DNA of 64,000 nt. Origin: Saccharopolyspora kobensis. GTDB taxonomy: Bacteria; Actinomycetota; Actinomycetes; Mycobacteriales; Pseudonocardiaceae. Below the pieces are notes generated by a model. The model was not told the DNA's origin. It saw only the letters and a program-made list of their open reading frames with translations, and searched no databases. The position numbers and the translations under genes are program-made. Of the stretch, positions 36,891 to 43,829 are shown in pieces (position 1 is the stretch's first letter; each line of letters begins with the position of its first letter). The DNA lies in contig NZ_FNVB01000013.1 of the NCBI RefSeq assembly GCF_900108315.1, forward strand, positions 1 through 64,000, in the 5' to 3' direction.

Positions 36891-37007
36891 TCAGAGCAGG
36901 ACGTGGCGCGGACGGCGGCGATGGGCCTTGTCCTTCCTGGACGGCCGGCTGTGCATCGTCAGCCGCTCGAACGCTCCGAGCTTCTGCAACTTCGGCTTGG
37001 AGTACAT
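36891..37007 (-). CDS. Lasso peptide precursor (A), 38 residues, polycationic core
   Basis: 38 codons, ATG 37007 with a perfect AAGGAGGT 7 nt upstream. The leader fits the lasso RRE-binding motif YxxPxLxxxGxFxxxT exactly: Tyr 2, Pro 5, Leu 7, Gly 11, Phe 13, Thr 17. Thr 17 is the position -2 residue, so Met 18 ends the leader and the core starts at His 19. Core residues 1-8 are HSRPSRKD, giving an 8-residue ring closed at Asp 8; the tail is KAHRRRPRHVLL. The core has 6 Arg, 2 Lys and 3 His and no aromatic residue. His at position 1 is unusual (Gly is typical). Confidence 0.9.
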   Translation of the reverse strand: MYSKPKLQKLGAFERLTMHSRPSRKDKAHRRRPRHVLL

Positions 37008-37062
37008 GTGCGCACCTCCTTCCCGTTACGAGAGACGAATGGAGCGATGTTTGTGCGCAGCG

Positions 37063-37080
37063 CTGCACGACGTCGTGCAG
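37063..37080. promoter_or_regulatory. 18-bp perfect palindrome, probable operator of the lasso operon
   Basis: CTGCACGAC followed by its exact reverse complement GTCGTGCAG. It begins 6 bp downstream of the predicted -10 box, so it covers the expected transcription start of the lasso operon. A bound dimeric regulator here would block initiation. No regulator gene is in the operon. Alternatively it forms a 5' hairpin in the mRNA. Confidence 0.6.
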
Positions 37081-37085
37081 CCATC

Positions 37086-37115
37086 ACATTAATTGGCCTC
37101 GACCAAAATAGACAA
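37086..37115 (-). promoter_or_regulatory. Candidate lasso operon promoter
   Basis: On the minus strand, TTGTCT (37110-37115) and TAATGT (37086-37091) are 18 bp apart, close to housekeeping -35 and -10 boxes. They lie ~80-110 bp before the precursor ATG in a locally AT-rich stretch. The flanking sequence up to 37347 is AT-rich with a 7-bp inverted repeat (ATTCATG/CATGAAT near 37150) and holds no gene I can support. Confidence 0.55.
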
Positions 37116-37347
37116 CATTCCCGGTAAGAATGTCCACCGATGGAGCAGCGCATTCATGGAGATCGTTTCATGAATGTTTATTCGAATACCGCCGCGCGGG
37201 GTCGGCGGACTGTTCAAATCGGTCGACCGCTTTGTGGAATATGCCGGGCGAAAGTGGTTGGCGCGATGAAACAATTGCGCCTTCGTTGAAGCCGGAATTG
37301 TTTTCGCGTGCGGTGCGGGGCGAGGCCGCACCGCACGCGGGAGCCGC

Positions 37348-38871
37348 TCAGAGGTGCGGCAGGAGTTCTTCGAGGCGGTGCCGGGGCAGGTCGATCAGGC
37401 GCAGGTCCAGGTCGTCCAGCACCGGGGCGAGCGCGGCGGTGCGCTCCTTGGCCGCGCGCTTGGTGAGCTCCGGGTCGACGTGCGCGATCAAACCTTCGCG
37501 CCAGACGTTGCCGAGCTTGCCGTGCGCCCGCTGCAGCAGGTAGCCGGCCACCGAGTCCGCCTCCACCAGCTCGGCCACCACGACGGCGTGCTTGGCGTCC
37601 GGCGTGCTGCGGTGGAAGCGCAGCCGGTACTTCGCCGCGACCAGTCCGGACAGCGCGCGCTGGGCGCGTTCGCTGGTGATGTCCGGGTGGTTGTTGCCGA
37701 CCACGAAGGCGACCCGGTCGGCGTTGGCGGCCAGCAGCATGCGCAGCAACCACGGCCCCGGGTCCGAGCGCAGGTCGTACACCGACGGCTGCCGCCGGGC
37801 CGGCCGCGTCCAGCCCGGATCGTGCAGCGCGGTGACCGGGCTGCCCAGCCGTTCACCGATCGCGGCCAGGAACTCCGGCGGTGCGGCCGCCTCCCGGGCC
37901 TCCACGGACTGCGGGCCGTGCGTGTAGATGCCGGGCGCCTGGCGCAGCGCGAGCTTGCGGGTGTGCGCGGTCGGCTGGCACACGTACAGGTCGCTGGCGC
38001 TGCCGATGGCCTGCGCGCCGAAGTAGCGGTGGAACCGCGGCAGGATCGCCTCGAACACCATGCCCAGCCGCAGCAGCTCCTGCTGCACCTTGTGCCCCAG
38101 CGCGGGCGTCCGCGGGCTGTAGCCGTAGGCGACGAGCAGCCTGCTCTGCAGCCCGGCCAGGCATTCGGCGGCGCGGGTGGCGAACAGGCCGATGCCCTCC
38201 GGGGTGTAGGGCGGGTCGGTGAACACCAGGTCGGCCCAGCCCTCCAGCACCGGCGGCAACCCGAAGCGCAGGTCGGCGTGCAGCGTGCGGACGCCGAAAC
38301 CGCGCTCGGCCGACACCGCGTCGATGTGCTGCAGGATCCGCTCGTCGACGTCCACGACGGTCACCGACACCGACGGCGCCACCAGGCCCAGCGCCAGCGA
38401 GGTCAGGTCGTGGTCGCCGAGGCAGAGCACGTTGGCCCCGCTCAGGTCGTAGTTGTCGCGCAGCCATTCCGCGCGGCGCAGCGCGGTTTCCGGGGTGGCG
38501 GTGACGTGGTCGAGCGCGGCCGCGGGCTTCGGCCCGCTCTCGACGAACTCGCGCATCAGCGCCAGCTGCCCGGTCGCCGCGGGCACCGCGCCCAGCTCGT
38601 CCAGCGCGAAGTGCTCCCGGTAGCGGTCGCGGACCCGCGGGGCGAGCCGGTGGGCGCTGCCGGTGGTCTCCAGGTCGGGGCCGATCGCGGCCAGCAGGTC
38701 CTCGACGGTGCGCCGCGCCACCGCGGTGCGGCGGATCAGCTCGTCGAGCTCGACGGGATCGCCCGTGAGCTGGGCGAGGACCTCGCGCAGGCGGCGCGCG
38801 AGCACGCCGGCGTCGGTGAGCAGCGCCTGCACGGCGTCGGAAGGACCTGGAGTGGCATGCGGAGCAGTCAT
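37348..38871 (-). CDS. Bis-aminopropyl spermidine synthase family protein (BpsA-like)
   Basis: 507 residues. The ~200-residue N-terminal part (helical, winged-helix-like) is followed by a Rossmann-type domain with NVLCLGDHDLTSLALGL (~150), VVDVDERILQHID, the catalytic VFTDPPYTPEGIGLF (~225) and YVCQPTAHTRKLAL. The DPPYTPEG motif and GDDD-like loop are those of BpsA, which adds aminopropyl groups from decarboxylated SAM to make branched polyamines. The C-terminal ~130 residues are an extension beyond the thermophile enzymes. It is 341 bp upstream of the lasso precursor on the same strand. Confidence 0.85.
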   Translation of the reverse strand: MTAPHATPGPSDAVQALLTDAGVLARRLREVLAQLTGDPVELDELIRRTAVARRTVEDLLAAIGPDLETTGSAHRLAPRVRDRYREHFALDELGAVPAATGQLALMREFVESGPKPAAALDHVTATPETALRRAEWLRDNYDLSGANVLCLGDHDLTSLALGLVAPSVSVTVVDVDERILQHIDAVSAERGFGVRTLHADLRFGLPPVLEGWADLVFTDPPYTPEGIGLFATRAAECLAGLQSRLLVAYGYSPRTPALGHKVQQELLRLGMVFEAILPRFHRYFGAQAIGSASDLYVCQPTAHTRKLALRQAPGIYTHGPQSVEAREAAAPPEFLAAIGERLGSPVTALHDPGWTRPARRQPSVYDLRSDPGPWLLRMLLAANADRVAFVVGNNHPDITSERAQRALSGLVAAKYRLRFHRSTPDAKHAVVVAELVEADSVAGYLLQRAHGKLGNVWREGLIAHVDPELTKRAAKERTAALAPVLDDLDLRLIDLPRHRLEELLPHL

Positions 38872-39235
38872 GGGGTGAATCAGCTTACGTGGCCAGGTCC
38901 GGGCCTGCGCTCCCACCAGGCGGAACAAGATCACGCGTAGGTCTCGGCGATCGCAGGATGCGTCCGATCGAGCTAGGGTCGGCCGGGTTTGAGGGGGACC
39001 GCGACTAGGGGGTGTTTCCAGTGGTCGTTTCGCGGGGCGGTGCGGGTGGCGGATCCGCAGCGCCCGCCTGGACCGCAGGATCCCCTCCTTATGTACGTCC
39101 AGTACGCGGCGTCGGGGCTGTCCTCGCCGGACGGACGCTGAGAACCCGCGGCGGCGCGAGTGGCGAGCCTGCTCACCGAGAAGAGCGAGCGGCTCGCGCC
39201 GCTCGCGGAACGGACCGAAACGTGAGGGGGCTCGC
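38872..39235. other. Intergenic region between bpsA and the Opu importer
   Basis: About 360 bp between divergent genes. A TAGGGT box near 38974 on the plus strand could be a -10 element for the importer operon, but no convincing -35 is present. No other feature is recognised. Confidence 0.4.
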
Positions 39236-40327
39236 TTGATCGAGTTCCAGGCCGTGCGCAAGGAGTACCAGAACGGCACCGTCGCCGTCCACGAGCTCAG
39301 CCTGTCGGTGCGGACGGGCACCATCACCGTGCTGGTGGGTCCTTCCGGTTGCGGGAAGACCACGTTGATGCGGATGGTGAACCGGATGATCGAGCCGTCG
39401 TCGGGCAAGGTGCTCGTCGGTGGCACCGACGTGCGCGAGCGCGACCCGGCGGAGCTGCGCCGCGGCATCGGCTACGTGATCCAGCAGGCGGGACTGTTCC
39501 CGCACCGCACCGTGCTGGACAACATCGCGACCGTGCCGCTGCTGCACGGCCGCAGCAAGCAGGAGGCCCGGCAGCGCGCCGGTGAGCTGCTGGAGCTGGT
39601 CGGGCTGCAGCCCGAGCTGGCCAAGCGCTACCCGGCGCAGCTCTCCGGCGGACAGCAGCAGCGCGTCGGGGTGGCCAGGGCGCTGGCCGCCGATCCGCCG
39701 GTGCTGCTGATGGACGAGCCGTTCAGCGCCGTCGACCCGGTGGTGCGCGAGGGCCTGCAGGACGAGCTGCTGCGGTTGCAGGACGAGCTGGACAAGACGG
39801 TCCTGTTCGTCACCCACGACATCGACGAGGCCATCAAGCTCGGGGAGAAGGTCGCGGTGCTGCGGCAGGGCGGCCACCTCGCCCAGTACGCCGAGCCCGA
39901 CGACCTGCTGGCCGAACCGGCCGACGACTTCGTGACCGCCTTCGTCGGCCGCGACCGCGGCTACCGCCGACTGTCCTTCGTGGACTCCGACAGCCTGAGC
40001 CCGCAGCCGGTGGACACCGTCGAGCTCGGCACCCGGGTGGACCGGCAGCAGCAGTGGCGGCTGGCGCTCGACGACGCCGGCCGGCCGCGCGGCTGGCTGC
40101 CGCCGGAGACCGAAGTGGACGGTCCGCTGAGCGAAGACCGGCTCGTGGCGGGTGGTTCGCTGTACTCGCGGGGCGCTCCGCTGCGCGGCGCGCTGGACGC
40201 CGCGCTGTCGGCGCCGACCGGGCTGGGCGTGGTGGTCGACGGCGACGGCGGATACGTCGGCGTGGTCACCGCCGAGCACGTGCTCGGCGTGATCGAGCGG
40301 CACCGCCGCCCCGAGGGGCTGCCGTGA
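39236..40327 (+). CDS. opuCA: Osmoprotectant/betaine ABC importer ATPase (OpuCA/ProV)
   Basis: 363 residues from TTG 39236 with GAGGGG upstream. Walker A is GPSGCGKTT, signature LSGGQQQRVGVARAL, Walker B VLLMDEPFSAVDP. The sequence YVIQQAGLFPHRTVLDNIATVP is typical of the OpuCA/ProV branch. A C-terminal ~110-residue segment after residue 250 resembles a reduced CBS-type regulatory region. It energises import of glycine betaine, choline or similar solutes. Operon: A-B-D-C, all overlapping (GTGA, GTGA, TGATG). Confidence 0.9.
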   Translation: MIEFQAVRKEYQNGTVAVHELSLSVRTGTITVLVGPSGCGKTTLMRMVNRMIEPSSGKVLVGGTDVRERDPAELRRGIGYVIQQAGLFPHRTVLDNIATVPLLHGRSKQEARQRAGELLELVGLQPELAKRYPAQLSGGQQQRVGVARALAADPPVLLMDEPFSAVDPVVREGLQDELLRLQDELDKTVLFVTHDIDEAIKLGEKVAVLRQGGHLAQYAEPDDLLAEPADDFVTAFVGRDRGYRRLSFVDSDSLSPQPVDTVELGTRVDRQQQWRLALDDAGRPRGWLPPETEVDGPLSEDRLVAGGSLYSRGAPLRGALDAALSAPTGLGVVVDGDGGYVGVVTAEHVLGVIERHRRPEGLP

Positions 40328-40980
40328 TCGACTACTTCGGCAGCCCGAGCAACCGGGAGCTGGTGCTCGAACAGCTCACCGAGCACATCTACCTGGCCCT
40401 GCTTCCGCTGCTGCTCGGCGTGCTGCTGGCGCTGCCGCTGGGGCGGCTGGCGCAGCGGGTGCGCTGGCTGCGCGGCGCGTTGCAGGGCACCGCGAACGTC
40501 GTCTACACGATCCCGTCGCTGGCGCTGTTCGTGATCATCCCCGGGCTGCTGGGCACGCCGCTGCTGTCGTCGGTCAACGTGGTCATCGCGCTGACCCTCT
40601 ACACCGCGGCGCTGCTGGTCGGCCCGGTCAAGGACGCGCTCGACTCGGTGCCGGTGCACGTCGTCGCCGCCGCCACCGCGCTGGGCTACCGGCCCGCCCG
40701 GCGGTTCCTCACCGTGGAGCTGCCGCTGTCGGTGCCGGTGCTGGCCGCCGCCGTGCGGGTGGCCTCGGTCAGCAACATCAGCATGGTCAGCGTCGGCGCG
40801 CTGGTCGGCATCGGCGGGCTGGGTAGGCTGTTCACCGACGGCTTCCAGCGCGACTACCCGGAGCAGATCGTCATCGGCATCGTGCTGACGCTGCTGCTGG
40901 CGCTCGTGGTGGACCTGCTGCTGGTGCTGCTGTGGCGGCTGGCCACGCCGTGGGCGCGAGCGGGGGTGAGCGCGGCGTGA
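40324..40980 (+). CDS. opuCB: Osmoprotectant ABC importer permease (OpuCB-like)
   Basis: 218 residues, GTG 40324 overlapping the ATPase stop. Multiple transmembrane segments surround the binding-protein-dependent permease loop VHVVAAATALGYRPARRFLTVELPLSVPVLAAAV, with the EAA-like pattern. It has the short OpuCB size with no fused binding domain. It pairs with the second permease gene, which follows, to form the channel. Confidence 0.88.
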   Translation: MIDYFGSPSNRELVLEQLTEHIYLALLPLLLGVLLALPLGRLAQRVRWLRGALQGTANVVYTIPSLALFVIIPGLLGTPLLSSVNVVIALTLYTAALLVGPVKDALDSVPVHVVAAATALGYRPARRFLTVELPLSVPVLAAAVRVASVSNISMVSVGALVGIGGLGRLFTDGFQRDYPEQIVIGIVLTLLLALVVDLLLVLLWRLATPWARAGVSAA

Positions 40981-41657
40981 TCGGCGAGCTGATCGCCTGG
41001 CTGGCCGACCCGGCGCACTGGACCGGGCCGGGCGGGATCCTGGCGCAAACGCTGCTGCACCTCTACTACTGCGTGGTGTCGGTGGCGGCGGCCTCGCTGG
41101 TGGCGGTCCCGCTGGGTGTCTACATCGGACATACCGGACGGGGTGCGGTGCTGGTCGTCGGTGTCGGCAACGCGATGCGCGCGCTGCCCACCCTGGGCCT
41201 GGTGACGCTGCTGGTGCTGGGCTTCGGGCTCGGTGAGCTGCCCGCGCTGGCCGGACTGGTGATCCTGGCGATCCCGTCCATCCTGTCCGGCACCTACGCC
41301 GGGATCCGCAGCGCTCCGGCCGACGCGGTGGACGCCGCTCGCGGCATGGGCATGACCGCCGCGCAGCGGCTGTGGCAGGTGGAGCTGCCGACCGCGCTGC
41401 CGCTGGTGCTCGGCGGGGTGCGCAGCGCGATGCTGCAGGTGGTGGCCACCGCGGCCGTCGCCGCCTACGTCGGGCTCGGCGGGCTGGGCCGGATCCTGCT
41501 GGACGGCTTGAAGATCAGTGACTACGCACAGATGGCTTCGGCCGCGATCGTGATCGCGGTCCTCGCGGTGCTGCTCGACCTGGTGCTGGCCGGTGCGACC
41601 CGGCTGCTGGTGCCGCGCGGTCTGCAGCTCGCCGCCCGACGAGGAGGTAAGGACTGA
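40977..41657 (+). CDS. opuCD: Osmoprotectant ABC importer permease (OpuCD-like)
   Basis: 226 residues, GTG 40977 overlapping the first permease stop by 4 bases. It has six or so transmembrane segments and the EAA-like loop ADAVDAARGMGMTAAQRLWQVELPTALPLVLGGVRSAML. YVGLGGLGRILLDGLKISDY is typical of this branch. It pairs with OpuCB. Confidence 0.88.
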   Translation: MIGELIAWLADPAHWTGPGGILAQTLLHLYYCVVSVAAASLVAVPLGVYIGHTGRGAVLVVGVGNAMRALPTLGLVTLLVLGFGLGELPALAGLVILAIPSILSGTYAGIRSAPADAVDAARGMGMTAAQRLWQVELPTALPLVLGGVRSAMLQVVATAAVAAYVGLGGLGRILLDGLKISDYAQMASAAIVIAVLAVLLDLVLAGATRLLVPRGLQLAARRGGKD

Positions 41658-42535
41658 TGAAGCGGTTTCTGGCGTGCGCTGCCGCGGCGGCGCTGCTGCT
41701 GACCGGCTGCGGATCGCAGGACCCGTTGGCGGCCAGCGGGAACCAGGGCGGGACGCTCGTGGTCGGCTCGGCTGACTTCGCCGAGAGCGAGCTGCTGATG
41801 CACATCTACGCGGAGGCGCTGAAGACCACCGGCGCCGACGTGCAGACCAAACCGCGCATCGGCGCCCGCGAGTTCTACGTGAACGCGGTGCGCAACGGGG
41901 AGCTCTCGGTGGTGCCCGACTACACCGGGAACCTGCTGGCGTACCTGGACCCGCAGGCCACCGCGACCGAGTCGCAGCAGGTCTACGACCAGCTCGCGAA
42001 GACCGTGCCCGGTGAGATGGAACTGCTGGCGCAGTCCCCGGCGGAGGACTCCGACGTGCTGACCGTCACCGCCGCCACCGCGGACAGCGGGCTGCGCTCG
42101 ATGGCCGACCTCGGGCCGCGCTGCGGTGAGCTGGTGCTGGGCGCTCCGGCGGAGTGGAAGTCGCGCTGGGAGGCCAAGATCGCCGAGGACTACGGCTGCA
42201 AGTTCAAGGAGATCCGGCCGGTCGAGGCGGGCACCATCACGGTGAACGCGCTGACCGACGGGCAGATCCAGGTGGCGAACCTGTTCACCACGTCCTCGCA
42301 GATCGCGGAGAAGAACCTGGTGAAGCTGGACGACCCGAAGAACATGTTCCCGGCGCAGAACGTGGTTCCGCTGGTGCACAAGGGGAAGCTGACCCCGGAG
42401 CAGGGTGCGGCGCTGGACAAGGTGTCGCAGGCGCTGACCACCGAGAAGCTGACGGACCTCAACCGCCGCCTGGAAGTGGACAAGGCCAACCCGGCAGACC
42501 TGGCCAAGGAGTTCATCGCCACCGCGGGCCTGTGA
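41657..42535 (+). CDS. opuCC: Osmoprotectant-binding lipoprotein (OpuCC/ProX-like)
   Basis: 292 residues with a signal peptide and lipobox LLTGC (Cys 18). The binding domain shows VVGSADFAESELLMHIYAEAL and VVPDYTGNLLAYL, where YTG belongs to the betaine/choline cage of OpuAC-type proteins, and ends ANPADLAKEFIATAGL. It captures the solute outside the membrane and hands it to the permeases. Its ATG overlaps the OpuCD stop. A strong terminator closes the operon. Confidence 0.9.
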   Translation: MKRFLACAAAAALLLTGCGSQDPLAASGNQGGTLVVGSADFAESELLMHIYAEALKTTGADVQTKPRIGAREFYVNAVRNGELSVVPDYTGNLLAYLDPQATATESQQVYDQLAKTVPGEMELLAQSPAEDSDVLTVTAATADSGLRSMADLGPRCGELVLGAPAEWKSRWEAKIAEDYGCKFKEIRPVEAGTITVNALTDGQIQVANLFTTSSQIAEKNLVKLDDPKNMFPAQNVVPLVHKGKLTPEQGAALDKVSQALTTEKLTDLNRRLEVDKANPADLAKEFIATAGL

Positions 42536-42545
42536 ACCCGAGCCT

Positions 42546-42580
42546 CGAAGGGCGCCTCCACCACGCGGAGGCGCCCTTCG
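42546..42580 (+). terminator. Terminator of the Opu operon
   Basis: A perfect 14-bp stem (42546-42559 with 42567-42580) with a 7-nt loop starts 10 nt after the opuCC stop. Confidence 0.8.
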
Positions 42581-42682
42581 GGCGTCTTCGGAGGTCAGCG
42601 CCGGTGACACCGGGTCGGGTGCGGGCCCGGGACGCCCGGCCACCGGGCAGCGAGCCCCTGGACAGAGGCGTCGCCACCGAGT

Positions 42683-42727
42683 GAGGGGTGAACTTCCGCA
42701 ATTTCAATTGAAATTGCGTCACCCCTC
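42683..42727. repeat. AT-rich nested palindrome
   Basis: A 22-bp perfect palindrome (42697-42718; half-sites CGCAATTTCAA and TTGAAATTGCG) sits inside a 9-bp inverted repeat (42683-42691 GAGGGGTGA with 42719-42727 TCACCCCTC), separated on one side by ACTTC. AT-rich palindromes are rare in this GC background. It lies between the convergent Opu and IclR genes. The rest of 42581-42957 has no gene I can support. Confidence 0.75.
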
Positions 42728-42957
42728 AAGGTGACTGCCCACCGCCTTGGGCCCGGCCCGATCCCGCCTCGCGGCCGCACCGAGCACTCAGGTCTTCCGT
42801 TCGGGCGGCGTGTTCGTCCTGGTCCGCGCGGACGGATTCTGCAGCGTTCGTTGAGGACCGGTGCGTCGCCGAGCACCGCGTCCAGCTGGGCGGACGGGCG
42901 GTGCGTCGGTGCCTGTCAACGGTCGGATCCGGGGTCCGCGCGGCGGCCACGGTGCCG

Positions 42958-43734
42958 TCAGGCGGTGCGGCCGCTGATCCGGGTGGTGAGCTCGGCCGCC
43001 GTGCGGTGGACCTGGGCTGCCAGGTCGGGCCAGGTCTCGGCGCACGGGCCTTCGCAGATGTGCCGGAAGGTCACGCTGATCGCCGCGATCGGGCGGCCGC
43101 CGTGGTCGAACACCGGGCTCGCCACCGAGGCGAAACCAGCCGTCACGAAACCGTCCTCGACGGCCCACCCGAGGCGCTGCTCGGTCGCGAGCAGGCGGCG
43201 CAGCTCGGGGAGGTTGCGCGGGCCTCGGTCGGTGCGGCGGACGAACCGCTCGTTGGAGGGCAGCAGGGCGCGCACCTGCGCCGCGGGCAGGTGCGCCAGC
43301 ATCGCGCGGCCGGACGCGGTGAGCTGGGCGGGCAGGCGCACGCCCACGTCGGTCACCAGCGTCTGCGGCTGCGACGGGCGCTCCTTGATCAGGTACAGCG
43401 ACTCACCGCCGTGCAGAACGCCCAGGTGCGCGGTGGCGCCGACCTCGTCGACCAGGCGGCGCAGCAGCGGCCCGGCCAGCCGCTCCAGCGGGTCGTGGCG
43501 GAGGTAGGCCGAGCCGAGCTCGAAGGCCGCCATGCCCAGGCCGTAGCGGCGTTCCTCGGGCAGGTGGGTGACGAATCCGGCCGCCACCAGCTCCGCCAGC
43601 AGGTGGTAGGTGGTGGAGCGCGGCAGCTCCAGATCGCGGGCGATGACGCCGGCCGACACCGGTCCGGCCCGCCCGGCCAGCAGCCGCAGGACGGCCAGGC
43701 CCCGCCGCAGCGCGGGCACGTCGCTGCTGCTCAC
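42958..43734 (-). CDS. IclR-family regulator, probable regulator of histidine utilisation
   Basis: 258 residues from GTG 43734. The winged helix-turn-helix (~5-65) has VSAGVIARDLELPRSTTYHLLAELVAAGFV, and the effector domain (~75-250) ends GGRPIAAISVTFRHIC. It is divergent from hutH with 95 bp between, and an operator-like dyad lies in that gap. Control of the hut operon, perhaps with urocanate or imidazolone as effector, is inference from position. Confidence 0.85.
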   Translation of the reverse strand: MSSSDVPALRRGLAVLRLLAGRAGPVSAGVIARDLELPRSTTYHLLAELVAAGFVTHLPEERRYGLGMAAFELGSAYLRHDPLERLAGPLLRRLVDEVGATAHLGVLHGGESLYLIKERPSQPQTLVTDVGVRLPAQLTASGRAMLAHLPAAQVRALLPSNERFVRRTDRGPRNLPELRRLLATEQRLGWAVEDGFVTAGFASVASPVFDHGGRPIAAISVTFRHICEGPCAETWPDLAAQVHRTAAELTTRISGRTA

Positions 43735-43759
43735 AGCACCTCCTCGAACGCATCGGGCT

Positions 43760-43775
43760 GTCTGGGATACCAGAC
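43760..43775. promoter_or_regulatory. Dyad in the iclR-hutH divergent region
   Basis: GTCTGG (43760-43765) and CCAGAC (43770-43775) flank GATA, a perfect 6-bp-arm dyad 55 bp before the hutH ATG and 25 bp before the IclR start. It is the only clear symmetric site in the gap, so it is a candidate operator for the IclR protein. Confidence 0.5.
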
Positions 43776-43829
43776 GTTGTCACTCTATCCGGGCTTCTGC
43801 GAAACGTCTCCGGGCGCTGGTATGGAGGC

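Noticed and set aside
37089..37331. 80-codon minus-strand frame between the BpsA and lasso genes
   Set aside because: It overlaps the candidate promoter, has no ribosome binding site and no family resemblance; it does not fit a lasso precursor.
37354..38940. Long plus-strand frame over the BpsA-like gene
   Set aside because: Antisense shadow of the real minus-strand gene; the translation is Gln/Arg/Val-rich with no domain.
42600..42955. Gene-like open frames between the Opu operon and the IclR gene
   Set aside because: They are short, Arg/Pro-rich and lack ribosome binding sites; the region is better explained as intergenic with a palindrome.
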